Below are positions 42,977-51,144 of a DNA stretch of 64,000 nt, one piece after another; within the stretch, counting starts at the first letter, position 1, and each line of letters opens with the position of its first letter. Made by a program: the position numbers and the translations under genes. Location of the stretch: the NCBI RefSeq assembly GCF_016894445.1, contig NZ_CP056775.1:1056001-1120000 (forward strand), given 5' to 3'. The notes under the pieces are model-generated. The model was not told the origin of the DNA. It saw only the letters and a list, made by a program, of their open reading frames with translations, and searched no databases. The DNA comes from Dyadobacter sandarakinus. Its GTDB lineage: Bacteria > Bacteroidota > Bacteroidia > Cytophagales > Spirosomataceae.

Positions 42977-43411
42977 ATGAGAACAATCAATCCGTGGATC
43001 AACTTCAATGGAAATGCAGAAGAAGCATTTACTTTCTACAAATTGGTTTTTGGCGGGGATTTTACGAAAATCGTACGCTTCAGGGAGCTGGCAAGCGACG
43101 ATTTTCCGATACCGGAAGATGAAGCCGACAAAATCATGACCATTGTTTTGCCTATCGGAAAACACAATGTGCTGGTGGCCAATGATGTCCCGGCATTTAT
43201 GGGAAGCGTGAATGAAAATGAAAACAGATCTAAAATTGCAATCAGTGCTGAAAGCCGGGAAGAAGCGGACCAACTTTTTAGCGGATTGTCGGCTGGCGGA
43301 AGCATTGAAGGACCCATGGGCGACAGTCCCTGGGGCACGTACGCCGGTATGTTTCGGGACAAATATGGCATCGAGTGGATCGTGGAATTCGACCCGAACT
43401 TCGGCGCGTAA
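42977..43411 (+). CDS. VOC-superfamily protein (PhnB/YjdN-like glyoxalase fold)
   Basis: A 144-residue protein with the paired beta-alpha-beta-beta-beta units of the VOC fold. MRTINPWINFNGNAEEAFTF YKLVFGG marks the first unit, and a late DSPWGTYAGMFRDKYGIEWI segment marks the second; both are typical of PhnB-like proteins. The reaction is unknown. A strong terminator follows. Confidence 0.85.
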   Translation: MRTINPWINFNGNAEEAFTFYKLVFGGDFTKIVRFRELASDDFPIPEDEADKIMTIVLPIGKHNVLVANDVPAFMGSVNENENRSKIAISAESREEADQLFSGLSAGGSIEGPMGDSPWGTYAGMFRDKYGIEWIVEFDPNFGA

Positions 43412-43469
43412 ATTTCACAGCGCTGAAATGCGGCGGCAGCTCCTACGCTGACCGGCCACCTGTTACAGC

Positions 43470-43500
43470 ATAAAAAAAGCGCCTCAGGCGCTTTTTTTAT
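43470..43500. terminator. Bidirectional intrinsic terminator
   Basis: A perfect 14 bp stem (43470-43483 with 43487-43500) around TCA, with A7 and T7 on the outer arms. It sits between the convergent VOC and RidA genes and serves both; the RidA stop codon lies 2 bp beyond it. Confidence 0.9.
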
Positions 43501-43501
43501 G

Positions 43502-43879
43502 CTAGCTCGCTGGGAGTTCGAGATTGGTCATCGTGGTCAGCTCCACCCGTGCCTGCTTTGGCAAACCGGCTACGGCAATGCATGTGCGGGTCGGAAAACG
43601 ATCACTAAAATAGGTCTGGTACACTGCGTTCAGCTCGTCGAAATACCGCATATCGGTGAGGTATACGGTAACACTGACAATGTGACTAAAAGTCAGACTG
43701 TGCTCATTCAGTATGGCTTCAATGTTTGCAAAAACCTGCCTCACCTCGTCCTGAAAGGATGTGCTCACCAGCTGTCCGCCTGCCGAGCCTATCTGACCCG
43801 AAATAAACAGGAATCCGTTGGAGACCAATGCTTTTGAAATCGGTACTGCCGGTGCAGCTGCATTTTCAATTGTACTCAT
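43502..43879 (-). CDS. RidA-family enamine/imine deaminase
   Basis: A 125-residue protein of the YjgF/YER057c/UK114 family. It hydrolyses reactive enamines and imines made by PLP enzymes. Seen motifs are NGFLFISGQIGSAGG, the helix VRQVFANIEAILNEHSLTF, VTVYLTDMRYFDELN, and RFPTRTCIAV with the key Arg98, followed by ARVELTTM. Full length for the family. Monocistronic, convergent with the VOC gene. Confidence 0.9.
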   Translation of the reverse strand: MSTIENAAAPAVPISKALVSNGFLFISGQIGSAGGQLVSTSFQDEVRQVFANIEAILNEHSLTFSHIVSVTVYLTDMRYFDELNAVYQTYFSDRFPTRTCIAVAGLPKQARVELTTMTNLELPAS

Positions 43880-44155
43880 CTGATAAAATTGTTATTGATT
43901 TGGTTGCATCTCCGCGCCAAGTTATGCCCTTTATGCGAAAGATTGCACCGGATATTGCTTAAACCGGAGGATTGATAACCGGAATGCCCCTACAAATAAG
44001 TAATCGTACAGGCTGGTTTGGTCAATGCGTTTGTATTTTAAAATATGTACCGCGTAACAGCTGTGTGACCTCCGCCAACTTACCCGAAGGTGATCAACAG
44101 AGACGGGCAGGAAGAAAAGCAGGATCACCCAACATGTATACAACCCGGCTCGACT

Positions 44156-44548
44156 TCACGAATTCACAAGCAGCGGCTTGATTTCATCAACCAATGCCTG
44201 GATCGACCCCGTCTTTTTTATAAAAGTATTGACGCCCATCTGCTCATATTTCATATGCACATGGTCCGGGAGGAAGCTGGAATAAATAATGATCGTGGGA
44301 TTGTCAAATTCTTTCAGTCTTGCCAGGTGTTTGAGGCATTGATCGCTATCTACCCTGGGCAGATTCAAATCCAGGAAAACATAGCTGGGCGTAATGGCAG
44401 ATGCCTGATCGAAATAGGCAACCGCGGATTCGCAATCAGGAAAAAAGTTGCAGCTCAGGTCTGGATCCAGTTCCAGCAGGGCAATGCTCAGAATCTCCTG
44501 ATCATCCAGGTCATCATCTATCATAACAAATATTCGTTTATCTCCCAT
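44156..44548 (-). CDS. Single-domain response regulator (receiver only)
   Basis: A 130-residue CheY-like receiver with no output domain. Asp11 and Asp12 form the acidic pocket (IDDDLDDQEIL), Asp60 is the phospho-acceptor (YVFLDLNLPR), Ser at about 90 (IIIYSS) and Lys in FIKKTGS complete the site. Such Rcp1-like regulators are common in Cytophagales and act by protein-protein contact. No kinase is directly adjacent on the same strand; the LytS-like kinase at 44723 is divergent and has its own LytTR regulator. The 43880-44155 gap shows no gene. Confidence 0.88.
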   Translation of the reverse strand: MGDKRIFVMIDDDLDDQEILSIALLELDPDLSCNFFPDCESAVAYFDQASAITPSYVFLDLNLPRVDSDQCLKHLARLKEFDNPTIIIYSSFLPDHVHMKYEQMGVNTFIKKTGSIQALVDEIKPLLVNS

Positions 44549-44722
44549 GTCTCCCGGTTTTCAGTGCCCGTTCAGGCATAAAATGCATGCCAGGTCGGAC
44601 CAGCCGCTCAGCACTCCGAGCCGGTCACGAATGCCAGATTCACAGTCCCTCCTGCATCATTCACAATCGTGCCCGGAAACATGCGTTAAATCAGTTCTTT
44701 TGTTGCTGTAAAACCTGGCAAT

Positions 44723-46358
44723 ATGAGAAACTGGATCTTATTATCCATGGCGGCCTTAACCGGCTTTTCTTCCGTTCATGCCCAAATTAAGTGGGATGCA
44801 TATTCCCACAGTTTTCTTAAAAATCCTGGCGGGACATCAGCGCTAGGTTTACTTGTTGCTGTTAAAAAAGAAAATAATTCTTTCTGGAAAGTACATGATC
44901 AAAGCAGGCATTTTAGGGAACTCCTGAACGATCGGCAATTCCGGCGACAGCGACCTGAGGAAATCATCGCCCGTACTGTGTTTGATACTGCAAGCGTACA
45001 GTTTTTCCTGCCGGGCGTGAATGCGGGGAACGCGAATGCATACCAGTTCAGGGTTACAACGTATCCCGGCAACAAAGTGCTGGTTCCTTGGAAAACAATT
45101 CATTCTTTTACCAGCCCAACCCAGATGCGGCAATCCGGCCTGCCGCAAATGGCCTACCTGGGAGGATACTGCACCGCGCTGGGTACTATGCTGATTATGG
45201 ATGTCAAACATGTAAAAAGTGACAGGATCATTGCAACCGCACTGGTGGCCCGGGAGGTAATAAGGCCCGAAATCATTAGTATTTACACTTCCGAAACACT
45301 CGATGCATTTCTTCAGCACTTACAAGCGCCCTGGATGCCTGACAAACAAGCCGCCAGTAATTTCCGCACAGGATTTACCATGCCTTCCAGCAATACCAAC
45401 CTGGTTTTTGCAATGCAGGATGGTGAATTTAACAGAAAGCAGATCCAGTATAAGCTAAGCCGGAATGGACAGCTGTATACCAACTGGCGGGACAATGACT
45501 ATGATAATTCCTTCATCTGGCTGAAAAACTTCCGTCCCGGAGACTACGTCATCAGCATCCGGTACACTGCCCAGCCGCAGCATGTTACCGAATATTCCTT
45601 CCATATCACACCGCTGTGGTATGAGACGGTATATTTCCGGGTGCTCACCGGTTTTCTGGCAATCATCCTGGCGGGTTTGCTAGTGTTGGCTGCCTGGCAG
45701 CGACGTAAAATCGAGCAGGGCGAAATGAATAGATCCCGTTTATCGCTTGAATTAAAGTCCATCTATGCTCAGCTAAATCCACATTTTGTATTCAATGCAC
45801 TCAGTTCTATTCAGGGGCTGATCAATAAGGAGGATATCCGGGGAGCAAATACCTACCTGACCGACTTCGCGCAATTGACCCGCGATTCACTGGTTCACAG
45901 CCAGAAAGACGAAGTGGCGCTCTGCGAGGAGATCCGGACTCTGGACACTTATCTCAAATTAGAGAAGCTGCGCTTCGGTTTTCATTACCAGGTCAGGGTG
46001 GCACCTGATGTCGATATCTATGACACGGAAATTCCGGCATTGCTGCTTCAACCTTTGGTGGAGAATGCGGTAAAGCATGGCGTGGCTGCGCTCAGGGACA
46101 AAGGAATGATTGAACTGTCCATAATCCGGTCAGGATTTGCAATGATCGTGATCCTGACTGATAACGGAAAAGGGATGTTTCAGGAAAACCCGGCAGGCGG
46201 ATTAGGTTTAAAGCTGACCAGAGACCGGATCAGGCTGCTGAACCAATTGCATCCTCGACCGGCTCATTTCCCTGCATATCGGCAATGCACTTCCGGCTGG
46301 TGCGCTAGTTTCGCTCACTTTTAATCACTGGTTTGATGAAAGCTTTGTTGATAGATGA
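44723..46358 (+). CDS. LytS-type sensor histidine kinase with C-terminal frameshift
   Basis: As read, the frame stops at 46324 (533 residues). It has a signal peptide, a periplasmic beta-rich sensor region (about 20-300), one TM helix (about 308-328, FRVLTGFLAIILAGLLVLAA), a His_kinase domain (LNPHFVFNALSSIQGLI, His354) and a GHKL ATPase domain (LLQPLVENAVKHG, DNGKGM, GGLGLKLTRDRI). After LLNQLHP the sequence becomes unlike the family. Dropping one C near 46256 gives LLNQLHPDRLISLHIGNALP then GALVSLTFNHWF, a normal end, stopping at 46358 and overlapping the regulator gene by 23 bp. The coordinates given include this corrected end. Confidence 0.85.
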
Positions 46359-47079
46359 CGAACGGTCGAACCTTGAAAACCTCCGGATCCTGGTTGAAAC
46401 CTACTGCCCGCAGGTGGGCATCTGTGGTGCTGCCGAAGATGCGCGGTCAGCCAGCAATTTGTTGCATATCCACAAACCCGACCTGGTGTTTCTGGATATA
46501 CAAATGCCGGGACAAAGCGGCTTCGACTGGCTGCGCAGCCTTCCTACCATTGATTTTGAGGTAATTTTTGTCACAGCCTATGATCAGTATGCGATCCAGG
46601 CCATGCGCCTTTCTGCGGTTGACTACCTGCTGAAACCCGTTTGCATTGAAGAACTGCAGGCTGCCGTCCAGCGGGCGTACCGCCAGTACTCCCTGAAAGT
46701 CGAAAACCGCCGGCTTGCGAACCTCGTGCATTATTGGAAGGATGATAAACCGCACAGCCGCCGCATCGCATTGCCCACTTTGAAAGAGACGCACTTTGTA
46801 AAACCAGGTGAGATCATCCGGTGCGAATCCGCTAATAATTACACCACATTTTATCTGGAAAGCGGGGAAAGTATACTTATTTGCAAGCCGATCTTCTTTT
46901 ATGATGATTTATTGAAACCTTACGGATTTGTTCGTTGTCATCAATCCCATTTGGTAAATAAGGCATCGATCAAAAGCTGGAAGCGGGAATCCGGCGATTT
47001 TTTGTTACTTACGGACGGGTCGGAAGTTCCTGTATCCAGAAGTAAAAAGGACGGTATAAAGCAGCTGTTACGAAGCTGA
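46336..47079 (+). CDS. LytTR-family response regulator
   Basis: A 247-residue regulator with a receiver domain (LLIDDE, Asp54 in VFLDIQMPGQ, VTAYDQYA, DYLLKPV) and a C-terminal LytTR DNA-binding domain (about 145-247: GEIIRCESANNYTTFYLESG, FVRCHQSHLVNKASIKSW). A TTG one codon before is also in frame, but ATG at 46336 is preferred. It overlaps the corrected end of the LytS-type kinase gene, its evident partner. Targets are unknown. Confidence 0.92.
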   Translation: MKALLIDDERSNLENLRILVETYCPQVGICGAAEDARSASNLLHIHKPDLVFLDIQMPGQSGFDWLRSLPTIDFEVIFVTAYDQYAIQAMRLSAVDYLLKPVCIEELQAAVQRAYRQYSLKVENRRLANLVHYWKDDKPHSRRIALPTLKETHFVKPGEIIRCESANNYTTFYLESGESILICKPIFFYDDLLKPYGFVRCHQSHLVNKASIKSWKRESGDFLLLTDGSEVPVSRSKKDGIKQLLRS

Positions 47080-47206
47080 GCAATGATTTTTTTGCAAACA
47101 CAAGTTGTATCTGCCGGGATGCGGCGGGTATTTTTTAACGTGCAGTATTACTGTAAACCTGATCATACCATGCGCATAGTCCCCGGCGCTGTTTAGTACG
47201 CATCAA

Positions 47207-47815
47207 ATGAGCATTCAATATATCCTCGAAATAATCGGGACCTTTGCATTTGCAATTTCCGGTGCATTGGCCGTCAATGACCAAAAGCATTCCGACTGGT
47301 TCAGCGCCAGTTTCACCGCATTCATATCTTCGATCGGCGGGGGAACGCTGCGCGACGTGTTGCTCGGCAGCTATCCGCTCGTCTGGATCTCTGACATCAA
47401 TATCATTTACGCGATCATTGCGGGTATCATCACGACATTCATCTTCTACCGGTTTCTGCTGCGGCTGCGGAAAACCCTGTTTTTGTTCGACACTTTCGGA
47501 ATCGCATTGTTTACCATTGTAGGTACCGAAAAGGCATTGCAGCTGGGTGTAAGGCCCGAAATTGCCGTGATCATGGGTGTGTTTTCAGCCACAATGGGCG
47601 GTGTGATCCGCGATATGATGACCAACGAAATCCCGATCATTTACCGCAAGGAAGTATATGCTACTGCCTGCTTTGCGGGTGCCTGTTTTTACCTCTTGAT
47701 GGACAGGCTGGGAGCGGAGCGCATTACGGCTTTTATCAGCGCGTCGGTCGTGATCATTGTGATAAGGCTGCTTGCAGTGCGCTACGGATGGAGCGTGCCT
47801 AAGTTTTTCAGGTAA
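47207..47815 (+). CDS. TRIC-type cation channel family membrane protein (UPF0126, YicG-like)
   Basis: A 202-residue protein with seven predicted helices in two related halves. Each half has the family GGG-x-RD type motif: SSIGGGTLRDVLLG in the first and SATMGGVIRDMMTNEIP in the second. Bacterial TRIC proteins form trimeric monovalent cation channels; others are called YadS or UPF0126. It is transcribed alone after the LytTR regulator, with a 127 bp gap. Confidence 0.9.
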   Translation: MSIQYILEIIGTFAFAISGALAVNDQKHSDWFSASFTAFISSIGGGTLRDVLLGSYPLVWISDINIIYAIIAGIITTFIFYRFLLRLRKTLFLFDTFGIALFTIVGTEKALQLGVRPEIAVIMGVFSATMGGVIRDMMTNEIPIIYRKEVYATACFAGACFYLLMDRLGAERITAFISASVVIIVIRLLAVRYGWSVPKFFR

Positions 47816-47932
47816 AATGCTTTGTGCAGAGTAGCTGGCTTTCGTAGTGATCATCGTCGGGAGCCAGATTCAGTTTTAGGTTTGCATGCTTGCATTGTCA
47901 ACTTACCGAAATAGTAAAATTAGACAATACCA

Positions 47933-48292
47933 TCAGCATGGCTTGCCGGAGTACATCGGCAACACACCTCTCAGTGCAATGCAAAACCTCGTCCTGTGGT
48001 AGGACTGTGTCTGGTCCTGGGACTGGATGTGATCAGATAAACCAAATGGCCCCGAATGCTGACCGGATACTGTGATACATGCCACATGGGATGCCAGCTG
48101 CACAGGCTTGCGGCCCGACAGGTTGGGCAGCGCGAAGGTATACTGTCCGTCCCCACCATAGGTTGTGCCCAGCAGTTCAAACAGTGCAGGATACTCACTG
48201 ATGAGCATTTCGCGCCCGTCACACCAGGCCCAGCCTTCCGGGGCAACGCGGGCAGGAACAAACCGGACCTCTGCTAAAAAGGGTTCTTCCAT
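47933..48292 (-). CDS. Tail-collar domain protein (microcystin-dependent-protein-like)
   Basis: A 119-residue protein with the phage tail collar fold seen in MdpB-like proteins: AEVRFVPARVAPEGWAWCDG, ALFELLGTTYGGDGQYTFAL, PNLSGRKPV, and the closing FCIALRGVLPMYSG. It is paired with a second collar protein 39 bp upstream on the same strand. In Bacteroidota these small proteins occur outside prophages, often two or three in a row, and their role is not established. Confidence 0.82.
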   Translation of the reverse strand: MEEPFLAEVRFVPARVAPEGWAWCDGREMLISEYPALFELLGTTYGGDGQYTFALPNLSGRKPVQLASHVACITVSGQHSGPFGLSDHIQSQDQTQSYHRTRFCIALRGVLPMYSGKPC

Positions 48293-48331
48293 GACAGGAT
48301 AAGTTTTCGTAGGCCGGCATGAAGCGCGGGT

Positions 48332-48634
48332 TCAATCGCGGGGTGAGAATATGCCGTAAAGGGAAATGATGTAATTGACGTACAAGTAGGGTTCACTTTC
48401 GCTGAATGTCCTGGCACCATCCCCCGGACCCTCGTCCTGATGAATGGGCAGGCACTTTCTCAGGTCCGGAAGTCCGAATGTCAGGATTCCGTCGCCTCCG
48501 TAGCTGTTGCCCAGCACCTGAAAAAGAAAGTGGTTTTCGGCAATCGGCAGCAGCCTGCCGTCGCAGAGAGCCCAGCCATCCGGAGCGAATTTCCCGGCGA
48601 ACATTTTGATTTCACCAACGTAAGGGTAAACCAT
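48332..48634 (-). CDS. Tail-collar domain protein (microcystin-dependent-protein-like)
   Basis: A 100-residue protein of the same family as its downstream neighbour: GEIKMFAGKFAPDGWALCDG, LFQVLGNSYGGDGILTFGL, PDLRKCLPIH, and the ending YVNYIISLYGIFSPRD. It begins 8 bp after the stop of the dihaem cytochrome gene, so it is likely in the same transcript. Confidence 0.85.
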   Translation of the reverse strand: MVYPYVGEIKMFAGKFAPDGWALCDGRLLPIAENHFLFQVLGNSYGGDGILTFGLPDLRKCLPIHQDEGPGDGARTFSESEPYLYVNYIISLYGIFSPRD

Positions 48635-48642
48635 AGCCGCGT

Positions 48643-49605
48643 TTAATCAAACTTTACCACCTCGTGATCAATCGGTTTCACGGTATTCAGATAAGCGAAG
48701 ATCGCTGCCAGGTCCTGTTCCTTCATGCCTGAGTACATGGTCCATGGCATCGGTGTGTTTTGTTCGCCGGGTGCAACTTTGGATGAAACATAGCTGCTGT
48801 CTGTATAGGCTTTGAAATGCGCCACAAACGCTTCCTGCGTCCAGTTACCGATCCCCGTTTTTTTATGCATGGTGATGTTCGCCGAGCACAGCACGCCATT
48901 CGGACTTCTGAACTCCATTCCCCCGCCAAATTCTGTCCCGGGGATCACGCTGCCTTTGTCCGTTTTACTGTGACAATCTACGCACCCCGTCGCGGTGATC
49001 AGATATTTTCCATAAGCCACCTGGTCTGTTTCCGGAGGCCGGTTTGTGAAGGAGGCTTCCTGCGGCATCGCATTGATCAGGATGCTGACCGGGAAGTCCG
49101 GCTCAGACTTTGGAACATTCGTCTGCACGGGCGGCAATGTGCGGATGTACGCAATCACCGAATAAATGTCTTCCTTGTCGAGCTGCCCGAACCGGTGGTA
49201 GCCCATGACCGGAAACAATGCTTTTCCACTTTTGTTGACCCCTGTTGTAACCGCGCGGAAGATTTCGCCGTCCGTCCAGCCTGCCAGCGCATAGGGGGTG
49301 ATGTTCGGTGCATAGAACTTGCCCGGAAAGCCCATTTCCTGCGTAAACTCCTCACCTCCGCCACCGAGTGCTCCGGAAACCGGTCCCGCATATTGTGACC
49401 AGTCGCGGGTGCTGTGACAATCCATACATACCGTAACATGGTTTGCGAGGTATTCTCCGCGCTCAATACGTGCCGCAGTCCGGTCGATTTTAAGATCGGG
49501 TGCAGCGCCCGTATTGGGCAGTGCGGTTGTTACATAGGTGATCCCTGCGGCAATCACCACAACCAGAACAGCAAGTATTTTACCGATGATTTTGAGCGCT
49601 TTCAT
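48643..49605 (-). CDS. Dihaem c-type cytochrome, membrane-anchored
   Basis: A 320-residue protein with one N-terminal TM helix (about 7-28) and two cytochrome c domains. Haem sites are CMDCH (Cys60, Cys63, His64) and CVDCH (Cys208, Cys211, His212); candidate Met ligands lie in FPVMGYH and NTPMPWTMYSGM. It resembles the cytochromes that serve periplasmic dehydrogenases. It lies 27 bp downstream of a ScyD-like propeller gene, which might be an electron-donor or sensor partner (inference), and is followed by two collar proteins. Confidence 0.88.
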   Translation of the reverse strand: MKALKIIGKILAVLVVVIAAGITYVTTALPNTGAAPDLKIDRTAARIERGEYLANHVTVCMDCHSTRDWSQYAGPVSGALGGGGEEFTQEMGFPGKFYAPNITPYALAGWTDGEIFRAVTTGVNKSGKALFPVMGYHRFGQLDKEDIYSVIAYIRTLPPVQTNVPKSEPDFPVSILINAMPQEASFTNRPPETDQVAYGKYLITATGCVDCHSKTDKGSVIPGTEFGGGMEFRSPNGVLCSANITMHKKTGIGNWTQEAFVAHFKAYTDSSYVSSKVAPGEQNTPMPWTMYSGMKEQDLAAIFAYLNTVKPIDHEVVKFD

Positions 49606-49632
49606 GGTGTTTCCTGATTGTTATAGTTCCTG

Positions 49633-50616
49633 TTAGTAGCTTAACTTGGTGATCGTACCGTCCGCGTAACTGAGTAAAAAGTAGGTTTTTTCATTGGCAC
49701 GGATGATGTCAGTCGGCCGTGAAATGTCACCCAGCAGCGTTTTTCCATTTTCATCCAGCACCCTGCCCGTCTTTGCCCCAAATCCCTGCGGCCCGAACAC
49801 ACCATGCTGGATCACAATGGGCTTGTTGTTCGCTGAGAGTGTGATGCCCGTGAGCGTGGTAAAACCCGTCTTGTATTCACTGACGGTTCCGTTCTTCTCA
49901 ACCTGAAAAATCTTTGCATTGCCTTCCTGAAATGGAAAGCCCGTCAATGTGCTGACCAGAAACCTGTTTCCGTCATAGGCAATGCCGGTAGGCACGGCTT
50001 CCACATTCTGCGCGACATTGGGGAAGTGCGCAAATAAGGTCAGCGCCCCGGTTCCTTTGTCTCGCTTGATAATCGCATTACTTCCGGCGTCCACAACGTA
50101 CATATGCTCGTCCGGACCAAAGGTGAGATGGTACGTGTTGGAGTTAAGCGGATCGGTTAGGGCCAGACTTCTCACGAAAGTTCCCAGGTCCTGGGACGGG
50201 ATGTCGGAAAGGTTAACCGCAGCATCGCCCGGTTTGAAGCCAGCTACGTCGGCGGTATAAAGCATGCCGTTTGAGCCGTGGAGGAAGTATAGTTTCCCAT
50301 TTTTATAAACCAGGTGACTGATCCCTTCAATGGAACCCTCACGCATGAGCGACTGCAGACCGGTCACAAATGTGGTTTTATGGCCCGATGGCGTGATCAT
50401 GGCTACACTGCCGTCCGTGCCGCTACCTGAACCTGCCTCCGTCACCCAAAGGTTTCCCACGTCGTCCATGGCCATACCAATCGGGTATTTGAGCCCGGTC
50501 ACAAAGGGTTCGGATGAAAAAGAACGCGGTTCGGAAACAGGTTCAAGGTGGTCGGTGCACGCCTGAATGAAGAGGGAGAAAATGACAACGTTGAGCAGTA
50601 AAAATAGCTTTTTCAT
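49633..50616 (-). CDS. ScyD/ScyE-family beta-propeller lipoprotein
   Basis: A 327-residue lipoprotein with lipobox IQAC (Cys20). The rest forms NHL/SMP-30-like propeller blades: GLKYPIGMAMDDVGNLWVTE, GISHLVYKNGKLYFLHGSNG, LTFGPDEHMYVVDAGSNAII, VPTGIAYDGNRFLVST. This pattern is typical of the ScyD/ScyE family, named from scytonemin clusters but widespread with unknown roles. It heads a four-gene minus-strand group with a dihaem cytochrome and two collar proteins. Confidence 0.82.
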   Translation of the reverse strand: MKKLFLLLNVVIFSLFIQACTDHLEPVSEPRSFSSEPFVTGLKYPIGMAMDDVGNLWVTEAGSGSGTDGSVAMITPSGHKTTFVTGLQSLMREGSIEGISHLVYKNGKLYFLHGSNGMLYTADVAGFKPGDAAVNLSDIPSQDLGTFVRSLALTDPLNSNTYHLTFGPDEHMYVVDAGSNAIIKRDKGTGALTLFAHFPNVAQNVEAVPTGIAYDGNRFLVSTLTGFPFQEGNAKIFQVEKNGTVSEYKTGFTTLTGITLSANNKPIVIQHGVFGPQGFGAKTGRVLDENGKTLLGDISRPTDIIRANEKTYFLLSYADGTITKLSY

Positions 50617-51144
50617 TTTTGGATGTTACGGTGTTTGAATAAGGGTTGAGTTGTTTGTCTCGTGGGTTATGCTTGTCCTGTTTTAAATACAGTCTCCTTT
50701 GTTTTTGTAAAAAAAACGAAGGCCGGAAACAGGCTCTCAGCCGGTTGTCAGATCACTGTACGCTGGCGCTCAGGAATGGTTGCGGAGGTCGTTCTGCCGG
50801 CGCCGCTGCCGGCAGAGATGGAGGGGAGTCCGCAGGCATTCGGAGGTAAGTTTCGACATGGAACAGGAGCGTTAAAACATGGAGTAAAACCATAATATTC
50901 AGCAAGCGGCTGATTTTCGGAAGTAACCGCTGGCAGTACCCGGCTTTTAATCGTGCTGAGTATTAAGCCTGACAAAAGAAGAAAATGTAGGTGCGGAGTA
51001 CAATAGCAAATTATTGCTATAAGACACGCTTGCCGGGTTTACCACCAGTAAAAAAAGCCCGCAGCAAACATGATCCGAGCTTGATTTTAGCACCCTCTTC
51101 CCGCATATACACTCAACTCCGCTACCAACGCCGCCCGACCCTGC
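50617..51144. other. Intergenic region between divergent genes, no gene seen
   Basis: This gap separates the divergent ScyD-like lipoprotein and Y_Y_Y kinase genes and should hold both promoters. Open frames in it have improbable compositions and no homologous feel. No strong hairpin or RNA gene was found. Confidence 0.45.

Noticed and set aside
43931-44143. 70-residue minus-strand frame in the gap after the RidA gene
   Set aside because: Composition is unlike a folded or membrane protein and it overlaps other equally open frames.
47933-48634. Tail-collar genes taken as a sign of a prophage
   Set aside because: No capsid, terminase, integrase or lysis genes are nearby, and small tail-collar proteins of this type occur outside phages in Bacteroidota.
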